Origin: Sebastes aleutianus
Taxonomy: Eukaryota > Chordata > Actinopteri > Perciformes > Sebastidae
Length of the DNA stretch: 64,000 bases
Reading direction: 5' to 3'
Assembly (NCBI GenBank): GCA_916700875.1
Contig: CAKAKS010000062.1
Coordinates: forward strand, 9,369,873-9,433,872
Shown here: positions 21,610 to 33,200 of the stretch, piece after piece
Layout of the letters: the number at the start of each line of letters is the position of its first letter
Numbering within the stretch: position 1 is the first letter of the stretch
Notes under the pieces: model-generated
Seen by the model: the letters and a program-made list of their open reading frames with translations, nothing else
Databases searched by the model: none
Told to the model about the DNA's origin: nothing
Position numbers and translations under genes: made by a program

Positions 21610-23136
21610 CTAGGGGTCAGCACTGAGATCTTTTTTGGTCCTGGCATGGCGGACTTCGTCCATCAGCTCTTTCAGGTACTCGATCTCCCTGGCCATGGAT
21701 TCAGCCTTCTCCGTCAGCTCCATGTTCTTCCTCTCCAGCAGTGCGTGCTCTTCAAGAAGGCATTCCTGCTCGGATTTCTTCTTCTGCCTGTAACGTGTGG
21801 CCGCCGTCTTATTCTGCTCCATCTTCTTCAGCTTCTTCGCCTTTGGTGGCTTCGAAGTCGCCCGTTCGTCTCCATCTGCACCCCGCTGGGACTTGACTTT
21901 GAAGCTGGTGGCAATGGGAGACGGTGGACTGGCTTTATATGCGGGCTCGGGGTACGGTCTGCTTCTGAAGGACTTTGTTGGAGTGGAGGCAGGCGGAGAG
22001 GAATGAACGACCGCTGATGTGGTGGTTACAGTGGTGCTGGTGATCCCGATTTCATCTTTGGGAGCCAGCACGAGGACGATGCGGGTCGGCGAAATGGTGA
22101 GCACGATCCTCGGGACCTGAGGGACGACAGAAACGACCACTGGCTTCACCTCGCTCTCTGAGACGTCTACTTCACTCACCTCGCTCTCTGAGACGTCTAC
22201 TTCACTGCCCAGGTCCAGGGTGTAGGCTGAGGAGGAGGGAGAGTCGACCATGGGAGGGGAAGGCGGGTCTGGAGAAGCGGGCTCGGATTTGATTTCCAGC
22301 TCGTGTTGTGGCTCTGGGACGCACAGGGGGAGGCAGGGGACATCCTGTTCGTCTATGTAAGACTCAGCCTCATCCACTGTAATGACTGACGGATCTGAGC
22401 AGACAGTGGGAGGGGTCGGTGGAGATATGCTTGGAAGAGAAGCAGAGGGAAGACTGGAGAGCACGGGGGTTGAGAGAGTGGGCATTGGGAGGGAGTCGAG
22501 CTCCATGGGGCAATCCAGGGAGGCTAGGAGGTCCGCTGGACAGCTGGGTGGCACTTCACTAGGACTGCAGGAGCCAATCAGAGAGTCCAGGTCAAACTCG
22601 TTCAGATCCACCCTCTCAGCCATCCAGTCCAGGTCACAGAACATATCCTCTGTAGAGGCAAAGGAAGCAGTATATTATTGAGATGTTCATTCCCTGTTGT
22701 ATATACTAAGAGATGGTGCTCAAAAAGTATTTCAAATATTTTAATAAAAGGTGCTTTTTTATTATTTCACACTGCCGTTACCTTTGCTGTCATCTGAAAC
22801 GGTCGGTCTCAGCTGACTAGGATGGCCCAACCAGGGGAGGGAGAGCATGTCGGACTCCATCCCAGCTTTGTCCCCCTGGAGGAGGACGTCCGGCGGCGAG
22901 GGAGGAGGAGAGTAAAAGGGAGGAGGAGAGGAGGAAGAGGACAGCGACGAGGAGGTGAGAGGCGACACGGGTGAAGTGTCGCCCAACGACGAGGGTCCTC
23001 CTCCTTCCTGTTGTTCTTCTTGGTCAGGACGTGAAGTTAAGAAGCTGATGGCGTCAGCCATGGGAGAGGAAGGACCCCAGAGAAGGGCCTCCATGTCTTC
23101 CAGGCCAAACTGTGAGTTTGTCATCATCATGGTCAT
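21610..23136 (-). CDS. atf4: Activating transcription factor 4 (bZIP), 464 aa
   Basis: ATF4 is the main transcription factor of the integrated stress response, switching on amino-acid synthesis, transport and redox genes. Two coding exons: 22782-23136 (ATG at 23136) and 21610-22649, joined in phase to give ...DDSK-EDMFCDLDWM, which aligns with human ...NNSKEDAFSGTDWM. The C-terminus (residues about 393-464) is an ATF4-type bZIP: basic region KMEQNKTAATRYRQKK followed by a leucine zipper. The acidic/Pro/Ser-rich middle is longer than in mammals (human ATF4 is 351 aa). Residues near LDLGSEVDVSESEV are doubled by a 30-bp tandem duplication. The DSG phosphodegron recognised by beta-TrCP in mammals is not present. 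Translation is controlled by two upstream frames annotated separately. The a or b duplicate could not be decided. Confidence 0.95.
22149..22208. repeat. 30-bp tandem duplication inside the atf4 coding region
   Basis: Two identical 30-bp units in a row, coding for a repeated SEVDVSESEV-type decapeptide. The frame is kept. Confidence 0.85.
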
Positions 23137-24021
23137 AATGGCTGTTGTTGGTCACGAACAGGGTGCGCGACGACGAGAGGAAGGTCTCCAACTCTTTTAT
23201 GCTGTCGGATGCAGCAGTGCTGAGGGTTTCCACGAAGGACCTGAGGATAGGGGGAAAGAAAGAAGACATTTGTGATGAAAATCTGAAAATAAATATTGTG
23301 GAAATATACTTTAATTAATAAAGCCTATCAAAACATTTGATGATTTAAACTGTATAATAATACTAAAGAATTTTTATGGGTATATAATAATATAGTTAGT
23401 ATGAAAATAATGTTTCTGATCTCAAAAAGGCACGTTTAGCTGTAAAATGGAGGAAATACCAAGCACCGCCCACCAGCCGGAACAAACTTTCTCATTTTAC
23501 AGCTAAACAGTTGAACTAGTGGAAAGCAAACATCCAAAACACACATTTAGATGTTTATTTAACTACTTTGTCTATTTGCGTCTGTAGATTTCTCATAAAT
23601 TCACCTAAAGTTAGCATTACATAATGCCTCATTTGCATATTTAAACATACAATTTCAGAAAACTTGTAATAAAAAATAATTGTCTTAATGTAAGTAATAA
23701 ACAGGGGAAGCTTCATGGTGGTGTCTAGTTAATTTTTCATCTATTCACCTGTAGGCTAGTGTCTTCAAAATGTATGAAATTTTACAATACATATCTTTAA
23801 AGGCTGTTTTCTCTAAATTAGTTTTTGCTCAGACTTTGAGCCAGAAATCTCCACTTAAGTAGCACTCATATACCAAACTCTCCAGTTTCATTCCCATCTA
23901 TATTCTGAAGTTTTTAACTGACGGGTTTGTTCACATATCATTCATAGCATGATTTATACAACATTTTATTCCTTAAAAAAATATGGCGAAAATTGAAAAT
24001 CTGAACATTAATATTGTAGAA

Positions 24022-24062
<41 letters not shown>

Positions 24063-24113
24063 TATATACATGTATATATATATATATATACACATATACA
24101 TATATATACATGT

Positions 24114-24147
<34 letters not shown>

Positions 24148-24149
24148 AC

Positions 24150-24206
<57 letters not shown>

Positions 24207-24233
24207 CACATATATATATATACATATATATAT

Positions 24234-24328
<95 letters not shown>

Positions 24329-25632
24329 TATATACATATATACTTAATAAAGCCTATCAAAACATTTGATGATTTAAACTGTCAATAATACTAAAGATTT
24401 TTTTATGGGTAAATAATAATATAGTTAGTATGAAAATAATGTTTCTGATCTCATGCAGTCCGGAGAAAATACAGAAGTATCAAATCAAGGACTACTTGGC
24501 TGCTAAACAGCTTCTTTCCCACAGCAATCAGAATGTGAACTGCACTAAAGAGACTGTTCCTTTAATAATATTTTTTATTTTTAAATTGTAACTATTTATT
24601 CTATTCTATTTTTAGCTTATTTAAATATCTATGTATTTACTGTGAAGCGCTCCATATGCATGTCTGTATTGGGGGAGTGTGTGTGTGAGTGAGGGTGTGT
24701 GTATATATTCAAAATTGCTATTGTTGCTGTTATATTTATATGTTTATAATGATGATTGTATTTTACTTCATTATTGTTATTCAATTGATTGACCGATAGT
24801 CTATTATACAGTGATGAGAGAGTAACAAACAGGAACAAAGAATCTCACTGCCATGTCAATGTGTATGTGATCAATAAACTAAACTTGAACTATTTATTAG
24901 TGCTCTTAATTACTGGCTAATTACTTTATAGTTTTCACCAATTGTTTTGCACTGAATTTCCGAGTGGTGGATGTAAGAAACACAATTTCGTTTTTATGTG
25001 GAAATAAAAATGACAAATAAAAGGAATCCTGAATCTATCTCAAAAAGGCAAATCCCATTTTTGGTGCAACACTGCCCCCATCACTGCAATGCACCTGCTG
25101 CACATCACATGCTCTCACCCAGCTCCCAGTCTTGTGACTCTGACGTCAGCCTGTCTCTAAACAGGGTCACTGACGTCATCCTCCTTCTCTGTCAAACAGC
25201 CTCACTGTTGTTCTCAACACGCCTACACGAAGCCGCCATTTTGACCAAAAAAGAGGAAACGAACCATCTTCTTGCTGCCACGTAGACACTCGAGATTATA
25301 ACACTGAGAATTCCTACACATGTAACAACGCAGTTTTGGGCTATTAGATTGTCTTAAATGGTCTCAAAATGTAACATTTCACATTAATGACACGTGGTAC
25401 GCCATCTCAGTAGTTACATGTGTATTTTAATATACCCCCCACGTCATTATATACAACAATTCGGGATTTAAATAGTCAAATTAATTGTAAATGAAAAGCT
25501 AACTTAGTGTTAGTGTGAACGCACCACGAGCACTAAACTTAGTGCTCGTGGTGCGTTCAGGCTGCTGATGACGCGGTAGGCCGGACTAGCTTTCATCGAC
25601 CAAATGTTATAAAAATATAATACTTACAACAT
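23054..25632 (-). CDS. atf4 uORF2, 63 codons, overlapping the main frame by 83 nt
   Basis: The start codon is in the last bases of 5' UTR exon 1 (25630-25632), and the second codon is split by the intron: exon 1 ends ATGTT at 25628, exon 2 begins at 23240. The frame stays open for 63 codons and stops at 23054-23056, inside the atf4 coding region in another frame. The overlap with the main start (23136) is 83 nt, the same as the well-known mammalian uORF2 (59 codons). In mammals ribosomes that start here miss the ATF4 start; under eIF2 phosphorylation they skip it and translate ATF4. The peptide is not thought to matter by itself. Confidence 0.88.
23277..23426. repeat. Direct repeat D, left copy, flanking repeat X
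   Basis: About 150 bp that recurs at 23992-24453 with AT-repeat expansion inside. Shared phrases: AATAAAGCCTATCAAAACAT and GTATGAAAATAATGTTTCTG. Together the copies bracket repeat X. Confidence 0.8.
23433..23985. repeat. Dispersed repeat X, copy 2 (atf4 intron 1)
   Basis: Near-identical to 18828-19440. It sits between the two copies of direct repeat D. Confidence 0.75.
23992..24453. repeat. Direct repeat D, right copy, interrupted by an AT microsatellite
   Basis: The sequence matches 23277-23426 on both sides of an approximately 315-bp tract of AT/ATAC repeats (24025-24341) that has grown inside it. Confidence 0.8.
24025..24341. repeat. Long (AT)n/(ATAC)n microsatellite
   Basis: Over 300 bp of TA dinucleotides with periodic TACA or ACAT interruptions. 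The overlapping Tyr/Ile open frames on both strands are translations of this tract and are not genes. Confidence 0.95.
24454..25627. promoter_or_regulatory. Remainder of atf4 intron 1, with two CRE sites and a YY1-type site
   Basis: Two perfect cAMP-response elements (TGACGTCA) lie 30 bp apart at 25141-25148 and 25171-25178. A GCCGCCATTTTG motif (YY1-type) follows at about 25231. A 42-bp perfect inverted repeat is at 25517-25558. The cluster looks like a regulatory region or second promoter. No coding sequence was seen. Confidence 0.4.
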
Positions 25633-25811
25633 GTTTCTGAATTGGAAGTGAGTCAGTGCACTGGTTGGATGCACTGTTTTGTTGGCGGCTGGGTAGCGGC
25701 ACACTTTTAGACTGCCATTTCGGCGCTGTTCGTCAATGTGGTATTTCTCTTCGTTTGTTGTTCCTCGGGAGGGAAAATGGTGAATGTGGTGGCGCGGTGC
25801 TGATATATATA
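25628..25811 (-). promoter_or_regulatory. atf4 5' UTR exon 1 and TATA box
   Basis: Exon 1 ends at 25628 with a GTAAGT donor and joins exon 2 at 23240 (CTATCCTCAG acceptor). A TATATATAT box lies at 25803-25811, so transcription probably starts about 30 nt downstream, near 25778. The exon is then about 150 nt and carries uORF1 and the start of uORF2. Confidence 0.7.
25707..25718 (-). CDS. atf4 uORF1, three codons (ATG GCA GTC TAA)
   Basis: A three-codon frame in exon 1, 74 nt upstream of uORF2. Mammalian ATF4 also has a three-codon uORF1 that allows efficient reinitiation. Its presence with uORF2 gives the complete delayed-reinitiation control of the integrated stress response. Confidence 0.85.
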   Translation of the reverse strand: MAV

Positions 25812-26084
25812 GTTCAGGCGAGGACTGGAGGTATCCTTCCGCAGTGAACACACATTATCACTCCGCCACATTCCAGACATACTTTACCGGCATCCCTAAA
25901 ACAATGTAATCACTGGTTCTAGCACTGCTGGTATTGTTTTTAATAATGACAGTGATTTCCATTAATTCTGCGGTTTTATTTATCAGAGTTTTATTATATG
26001 TTATTGTAATTTTAATAATCACCGATTTTATTGTATCTAAAGTGTATAATTTTATCGTCATTTTATTAATCACTTTATTTTACT

Positions 26085-27180
26085 GCATTTAATTTGTATA
26101 ATTTGATTATATTTTATTGTTATTTTATTAATCACTTATTTTATTGTATTTAATTTGTATAATTTATTTATATTTTATTGTTATTTTAATATCATCTATT
26201 GTATTGTATTTAATTTGCATAATTTATTTATATTTTATTATTTTAATGTCACCTATTTTATTGTATGTAAAGTGTATAATTTTATTCTATTTTATTGTCA
26301 TTTTATTAATCACTTATTTTATTGTACTTAATTTGTATATTTGATTCTATTTTATTGTTATTTTATTAATCACTTATTTTATTGTATTTAATTTGTATAA
26401 TGTATTTATATTTTATTGTTATTTTAATATCATCTATTGTATTGTATTTAATTTGTATAATTTATTTATATTTTATTATTTTAATATCACCTATTTTATT
26501 GTATGTAAAGTGTATAATTTTATTCTATTTTATTGTCATTTTATTAATAACTTATTTTATTGTACTTAATTCGTATAATTTGATTATATTTTATTTTTAT
26601 TTTATTAATCACTTTATTTTATTGTATTTAATTTGTATAATTTTATTCTATTTTATTGTTATTTTATTAATCACTTATTTTATTGTATTTAATTTGTATA
26701 ATTTATTGTTATTTTATTGTTATTTTAATATCATCTATTGTATTGTATTTAATTTGCATAATTTATTTATATTTTATTATTTTAATATCACCTATTTTAT
26801 TGTATGTAAAGTGTATAATTTTATTCTATTTTATTGTCATTTTATTAATCACTTATTTTATTGTACTTAATTTGTATATTTGATTCTATTTTATTGTTAT
26901 TTTATTAATCACTTATTTTATTGTATTTAATTTGTATAATGTATTTATATTTTATTGTTATTTTAATATCACCTGTTGCATTTTATTTAATTTGTATAAT
27001 TTATTTATATATTATTATTTTAATATCACCTATTTTATTGTAATTAACTTGTATAATTTAATTATATTTTTTATTATTCTATTTATGTCTTATTTTATTG
27101 TATTTAATTTGTATAATTTAATTCTATTTTATTGTATTTAAGTTGTAGAGTTTTATTTTATTGTTATTTTATTAAACTAG
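26085..27180. repeat. AT-rich satellite with higher-order structure
   Basis: Basic units of about 50-60 bp built from ATTTTATTGTATTTAATTTG and TATTTATATTTTATTATTTT variants. Longer blocks recur: the phrase ATCATCTATTGTATTG starts at about 26191, 26430 and 26730. Confidence 0.85.
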
Positions 27181-27369
27181 TTTTACTTCACACTGTTTTA
27201 CTATTACTGTTATTATGGCTTTTAATTCTATTTTATTACAATTTCATCGTTTCATTGTCTCCCATGCATTGGTCTCAGATTATCTCATTGTTAAATTGTT
27301 GACTTGTTTTTGTCTTTTCTGTTGTTTTCACGGTTCATTCCTCTGTTCTATCTTACGTTCGGCTTGTCA

Positions 27370-27440
27370 GTTATCTGTGAAGCACTTTGAGCTGCATTAA
27401 CCTGTATGAAAGGTGCTATGCAAATAAAGTTTGATTAATT
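27370..27440 (+). mobile_element. LINE 3' tail
   Basis: AAGCACTTTGAGCTGC, then GGTGCTATGCAAATAAAG and a short TGATTAATTGATTGA tail: the standard 3' end of fish L2-type LINEs, without coding sequence. Confidence 0.6.
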
Positions 27441-27593
27441 GATTGAATGGTAGTAGAACTACAATCTTGAACTTTCCTTAAATACTGGCTTTAGTAAATC
27501 ACACATTAGGTTTTACAAAAATAAAATGTTTATTAAAATATGAGTAGTAAATAAGGCATTTGTTCTTCATTTGCACCGATCAAAACATCTCTT

Positions 27594-27600
<7 letters not shown>

Positions 27601-27639
<39 letters not shown>

Positions 27640-27644
27640 ACACG
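27601..27644. repeat. (CA)n microsatellite
   Basis: About 20 CA units, just beyond the apol stop codon within the presumed 3' UTR. Confidence 0.9.
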
Positions 27645-27683
27645 TATACATACATACACAAATCAACACCAAAGTGCTATGAT

Positions 27684-30231
27684 TCACCCGAACATTTCCC
27701 ACATGTGATTCAGGTGATATAGTTCATACTGCAGATTTTCAGCCAGCAGGCGAACTCTGACAGAAAACCTGCTCTTATTGGACTTCTTCAGCTTCAGTCC
27801 GTCCTTTTCTGTAAAATACTGATCCATATCCTTGGCAAAAGCCAGAAGCAGCCTCTCAGATGACATCCCACCCCCCATGTGTGCAACAGTAGTCCTACTA
27901 TCCTTGTTCATGGTGTTCTGAAACACAGACCGTGACAGATGTGCCACCTTCAGTACCTCGGAATGGGCTCCTGCCCTCTGTAACCTGGCGATGTCGTGCA
28001 TTCGAAGCTCATTCATCCCAGAGAGGATGAAACTCAGACAGTTTTCCAGGTCGACAATATTTCCCTTATATTCGTATACAAGTTTCTCAACCGCCATCCT
28101 GTTCACGATCTTCTTGTTGGCCTTAGCAGTGTGGGCGCTCATGCCCCCAGCGGACGCCACCATACCAGCACCGATAGCTGTAGCGATCAGCGAGGTACCC
28201 AAGGTCATAGGAGCGAAGGCGATACCCAAGACTGCAGTCACCCCTCCTACAGCACCCGTGGTGCCTCCAGCGATGTCCATGGTTTTGCCCTTCTTCTTCA
28301 ACTTGTCCAGGCTGTCGGAGATGGAGGTGAACTCTGTGATGACGTTCCGCAGGCTCTCATTGCGTTTCATCATGAGGAGGTTGTAGAGGCGCAGGGCCTT
28401 CCTCACGTTCATTGCTCTCTCACTGAATGATCTGCAATAGGACAGTGACAAAAATCAGTTTCTTTATCCAGCTCATTTAGTTACATTTATTCGGAATTAG
28501 CTTTCATTGTCACATTCAAGTTGTAATGCAAAAGGCCACGTTGTGACTGGGTGTTTAGAACTGTTCACCAGAAAACTGTAGCTGTTCCAAACTGTACTTC
28601 TAATTTGTATACTCTGAAGCACTATTTTCCCCTGAAAAAGTATAAATACATTTCTAGAATTATTGTAACACAAAACTAATGGCCCCAAAATGACATTGTT
28701 AGAGCACAAGTATTAATATGATAGTGTCTTTTTGGTTACCTGAGTTCCTCCTCTATGCCGAGGCCATACACTGACGGATCCATTAAATCAGTTTCTGTTG
28801 GAGTGACAGCACATAGATTAGATAATGCACACTTTGATCAGGCTCTTTGTTACTGAGGACACTGTCATTTTTACATGGTTACATATTGATTTATTTATTG
28901 CCCTTTTTTCTTTTAAAATGAATGAATACATTGAATATTGGTAGTCAATATAATAGCGTTTAATGCTTCGTTAGTCTTCAAGAAAATGACACAATATCTA
29001 TCTAGAAAACAAAATGTTGTACTTACTTGACACTCTTTGCAACCATCTCAACATCCCAATGACGTCCTAAGGAAAACAGGTTTTAATTTAGTATCATTCA
29101 TTCATTCATTCATATCATTAGTATCTTTTTTATATCTATTGCTTTCATTATATTTTTTTTCTGTTGGTAAGACAATACACTCTTCTTCAAACTGTGAATC
29201 TGTTTTATATTGTGCCTTCAAATGGGGTCGTGTTTGCTGTGTTCACGAGAAGAGTCCATATGAACGACCACAAGAGGGGGGCTCTTGTGGTATTCACAAC
29301 CTCGTAAGTGGAAATTTTCTGAAAGCTACAAGTTCACGAGTTGTGACATGTTTGTTGAGGTTGTCAGAAATAGCGGAGGCCATGGAGGTTTATTTTTCGG
29401 TGCATAATAACTTCATATATTGTAATTTTAGTCGTATATTGTTTTTCTTCTGAATTATATAATATGTCTGAGGAAAATATTGATACTCCCAACAGCCTCA
29501 TCTTTCTCCTCTGTCATTATGCCTTTGCATTTCCTTCATTATTTTATCCACTTAATAGCTTTCTAAATTGTTAGCCTCTGTGGCTTCTAGATGCCGACAG
29601 TAACGTGTTCTCACGACTTAACCACTTGAACGGCAAGCATATTGTGTACACGGCTTCCCAAATACGAGCTCACGAGTTTCATTTGAAGGCGCCAATAGAC
29701 CTTTCCATTGCAATTCTGTTGCTAGGGCAACCACTTTGGTCCAACTTTACTTCCTGTCAGCTACTGCATTAGCAAACATTGCAACAGGAAATACAAATGG
29801 GCCCATTTAGAATATTTATGTTGCCAAGTTTGAAAAGGTCTCTATGACACAAATGTATAATTATTGTACTTTGAATGGCCGGTCATGTGGAGAGTTTCAA
29901 TCGTTAAAAGCACAATAAAAACAGTGTTTAAAAATAAAATCTTTTGCAGAGAAACAATACATTTTATTCATAAAACCATCTCAAACTTAACTTGTGTTAA
30001 ATCACAGTTTATTTGCAGGTGAAGGCGTGAACTATTTAGAAGATCCTACCTCTGATTCCACGGTGGACTGGTGAAGAGTGAAAGTTCGGCAGCGTAATGT
30101 TGGCCTCTCTTCTTGTTTCTGGTAGCGTACTGTTGGCCTCTCTTCTTGTGTCTTCTGTTAGTGTTTAACAGACATAGATTAATGGATCAGAATTTAAATA
30201 AAGCATGCAATTGTCTATGTCTATGTGTGTG

Positions 30232-30283
<52 letters not shown>

Positions 30284-33200
30284 TTGTCTCTCTTACCATC
30301 TTCTCTATATCCTCTGGCAGAACGTCCAGGTAGGGACGGTGCTCTAGCTCACTGTACACTGTATCCAATGGTTCCCCCTTTGAAGGTGGGTGAGGCGGGG
30401 AGAATGAAGGTGGTGGTGGTAGAGTCTGTGATAGACAAAGAAAATTAAGCTTTTAATTAGGCTGTCAATCGTTTAAAATATTTAATAACGATTAATCAAA
30501 ATCGGGATCGGATGTAGTAGGACATCCTGGTATTTTTGGAATACTGCATTTGACATACTACAGTATGTATTGGGACATACTAAATGTTTTTCTGGCGTAC
30601 CATTCAAATGTAGATATGAAGGGTTCATTCTAAGCTGAGGAAAACACAATGATTCTTAGTTTCCGGTGATTATACACTAATGAAAACATAGTTATGAATA
30701 TTATATTCAATTTCTGCTACTAGATCCCCCGAAATGTTACACACTGTTCCTTTAAAGATCTAGGAAAATCTTCAACTAATTTTCTCAATTTCTCTACAAG
30801 TCAAATTAGTTGTTGTTGACTCAACCTGGTAGGTGTCACTTCCTGTTATAAGCCCAAACAGCACTTGGGCCGGCCCTACCAAAATCAACATTCCACACAC
30901 TGACTGATTGAACAAATAGTGAAGCCATCTGATTTTCCATGACAGCATGACAAACCCATGTCTTTCAGCATCTTTTGTTGCTGTTTTGACACCTGTCCAA
31001 GCATTATTCATCACCTATAATCTGCAGTGGCTCTCATACCTTTGGAGATGACTGCCCGTGTCGAGGCGGAAGTTCAGGTGTGTCTGGGACCTGAAAATCA
31101 AAGACATTCACTTTGTGGTTGCATAACGCAGTTGAATACGACCAAAACACTGAATGCATTCCAACATTTCTTTTCATACAGGTTGCTGAGCTTTCATGCT
31201 GTTGATTGTTGAGTTGGAATCTTTATTTATTACCCTTAACTCACAGAAAACACTGAGTCCATAATAATAACTTTTACCTTGCAATTTACTGTCCCAAAAG
31301 TCCTGCAGATGTTCACCTCTTTAGCAACAGCTGGTGAGACTGGAGGTTGTTGAATAGAGCATTTGGATTCCTGAATCTCATCAGTGCCGCTCTATCCAAG
31401 AAAATATTAACAAGACAGAAAAAAAAAACATTATTAAAGGGGAACTACGCCCATTTTTCAAAATTCATACATGTTATTCGTATGGTCTAAGATAACACGT
31501 TAAAATCTCTTAAGCTTGTGTTAACCACAGATCTTATTTCATGCATCTAACTAAAAACCCATTGAAAAAACCCATTGACTTCCAGACGAGGGAACCGGAA
31601 GTGCTAAAATGCGAACTCATTTCCGGGTTTTAGGACTCAATCCTGCAGCACTCTATGCATAACTTTGAGCTTGGAATTTACCGTTGCACAAGAAGTCCCG
31701 CAGAGGGTCAGCTCTTCTTTAGCGACAGCTGGTGAGACAGCCGGTTGTTGCATAGAGCATTTGGATTGCTGTCCCTCATCAGTGCCGCTCTATCCCAGAA
31801 AACATTAACAAGACAATTTATTATTTACATATTTTTTAAATCAGGAACAGTTGAGCTTTTATTCTGTCAACATCTAGCTATATAGATATGCACACACACA
31901 TATAAAGTCGGGACTCAGAAATGACTGTCAATCACCTGTAGATGTGTCTCAAAGAAGTCTAACGAGATGCAGAAAGGTTGATGAGGTGAAACACGTTAGC
32001 CCTTACCTCAGGTTTTACGCTCATTGTAGAACATCTTCTGGAGGGAAGAGGGGGGCGTTCAGGCCTTATAGGAGATTGTACTTGCTCAGTACTGTCAGCT
32101 GTTGTACTAGAAGTCCCACAGAAGGTCACCTCTTCTTTAGCGACAGCTGGTGAGACTGGAGGTTGTTGAATAGAGCATTTGGATTGCTGACTCTCATCAG
32201 TGCCGCTCTATCCAAGAAAATATTAACAAGACAGAAAAAAAAACTATTATTAAAGGGGAACTACATTGATTTTCAAAATTCATACATGTTATTGCTACGA
32301 TCTAAGACAGTCCAAAAAATATCAGTAAAATGAACAACTCTCTCCCAAATCCAAAAAGTATGACCCTATACCCTATGACACCAAAACACTGAATGCATTC
32401 CAGCATTTCTTTTTATGCAGGTTGCTGAGCTTTCATGCTGTTGATTGTTGAGCTTGAATATTTATTTATATACCCTCAACTCACAGAAAACACTGAGTCC
32501 ATAATGATAATTTACCTTGAAATGCGTCGTATAAGTCCCAAAGATGTTCACCTCTGAGACAGCTGGTGAGACTGGAGGTTGTTGCATGGAGCTGATGTAG
32601 GATTGCTGACTCTCATCAGTGCAGCCCTGTCCAAGAAAATATGAACAAAACGTTATTAAACACGTTTCACATTTTTAAACCAGTCCATAATGCATAACTT
32701 TTAGCTTGCAATTTACCGTTGTACAAGAAGTCCCACAGAGGGTCACCTCTTCTTTAGCGACAGCTGGTGGGACTGGAGGTTGTTGCATGGAGCTGATGTA
32801 GGAACATCTGGATTGTTGACTCTCATCAGTGCAGTTCTATCCAAGAAAATATTGGATTTTTGGGACAACTTAGAAATGACTGTCAATAACCTTTCAGATA
32901 TGTCTCAAAGAGGTCTAACATGTGTTGCAGAAAGGTTGGGATGAGGTGAAACACGTTAGCACTTACCTCAGGTTTTAGCTTCATTGTAGAACCTCTCCTG
33001 TAAGAGGAGGGAGGTGGGGGGCGTTCAGGCCGCGTAGGAGAGTGTACTTCCTCAGTACTGACAGCTGGAGACTAGCAGAGAAATTAAGAAGGAGCAAGTA
33101 AGCTATAGTTGCCCCTTGTATCATTTAAGGGCTTTTCACACTGCACTAAGGGAGCTCTTAGTAAAGGTTATCCTTGGGGCAACTCTTAGCAAATATGCAG

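Larger units (their letters stand above)
25860..27500. other. Intergenic DNA between atf4 and the apol gene (AT-rich satellite)
   Basis: The atf4 upstream region runs into a 1.1-kb A/T-only-like tandem array (26085-27180, listed separately) and then a LINE tail (27370-27440). No gene was seen; the 162-aa and smaller frames are satellite translations. Confidence 0.6.

Noticed and set aside
21646..22017. 123-codon plus-strand frame
   Set aside because: Antisense shadow of the atf4 bZIP exon.
22644..22644. ATG at 22644 as the atf4 start
   Set aside because: It lies two codons inside an exon with a good acceptor; the upstream exon joins in phase and matches the ATF4 N-terminal half and the uORF2 overlap.
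23938..24388. Five overlapping Tyr/Ile-rich open frames of 92-140 codons
   Set aside because: Translations of the AT/ATAC microsatellite on both strands; no biological protein.
26144..27141. Open frames up to 162 codons (Ile/Leu/Tyr/Phe-rich)
   Set aside because: They follow the AT-rich satellite and repeat with it; no gene structure.
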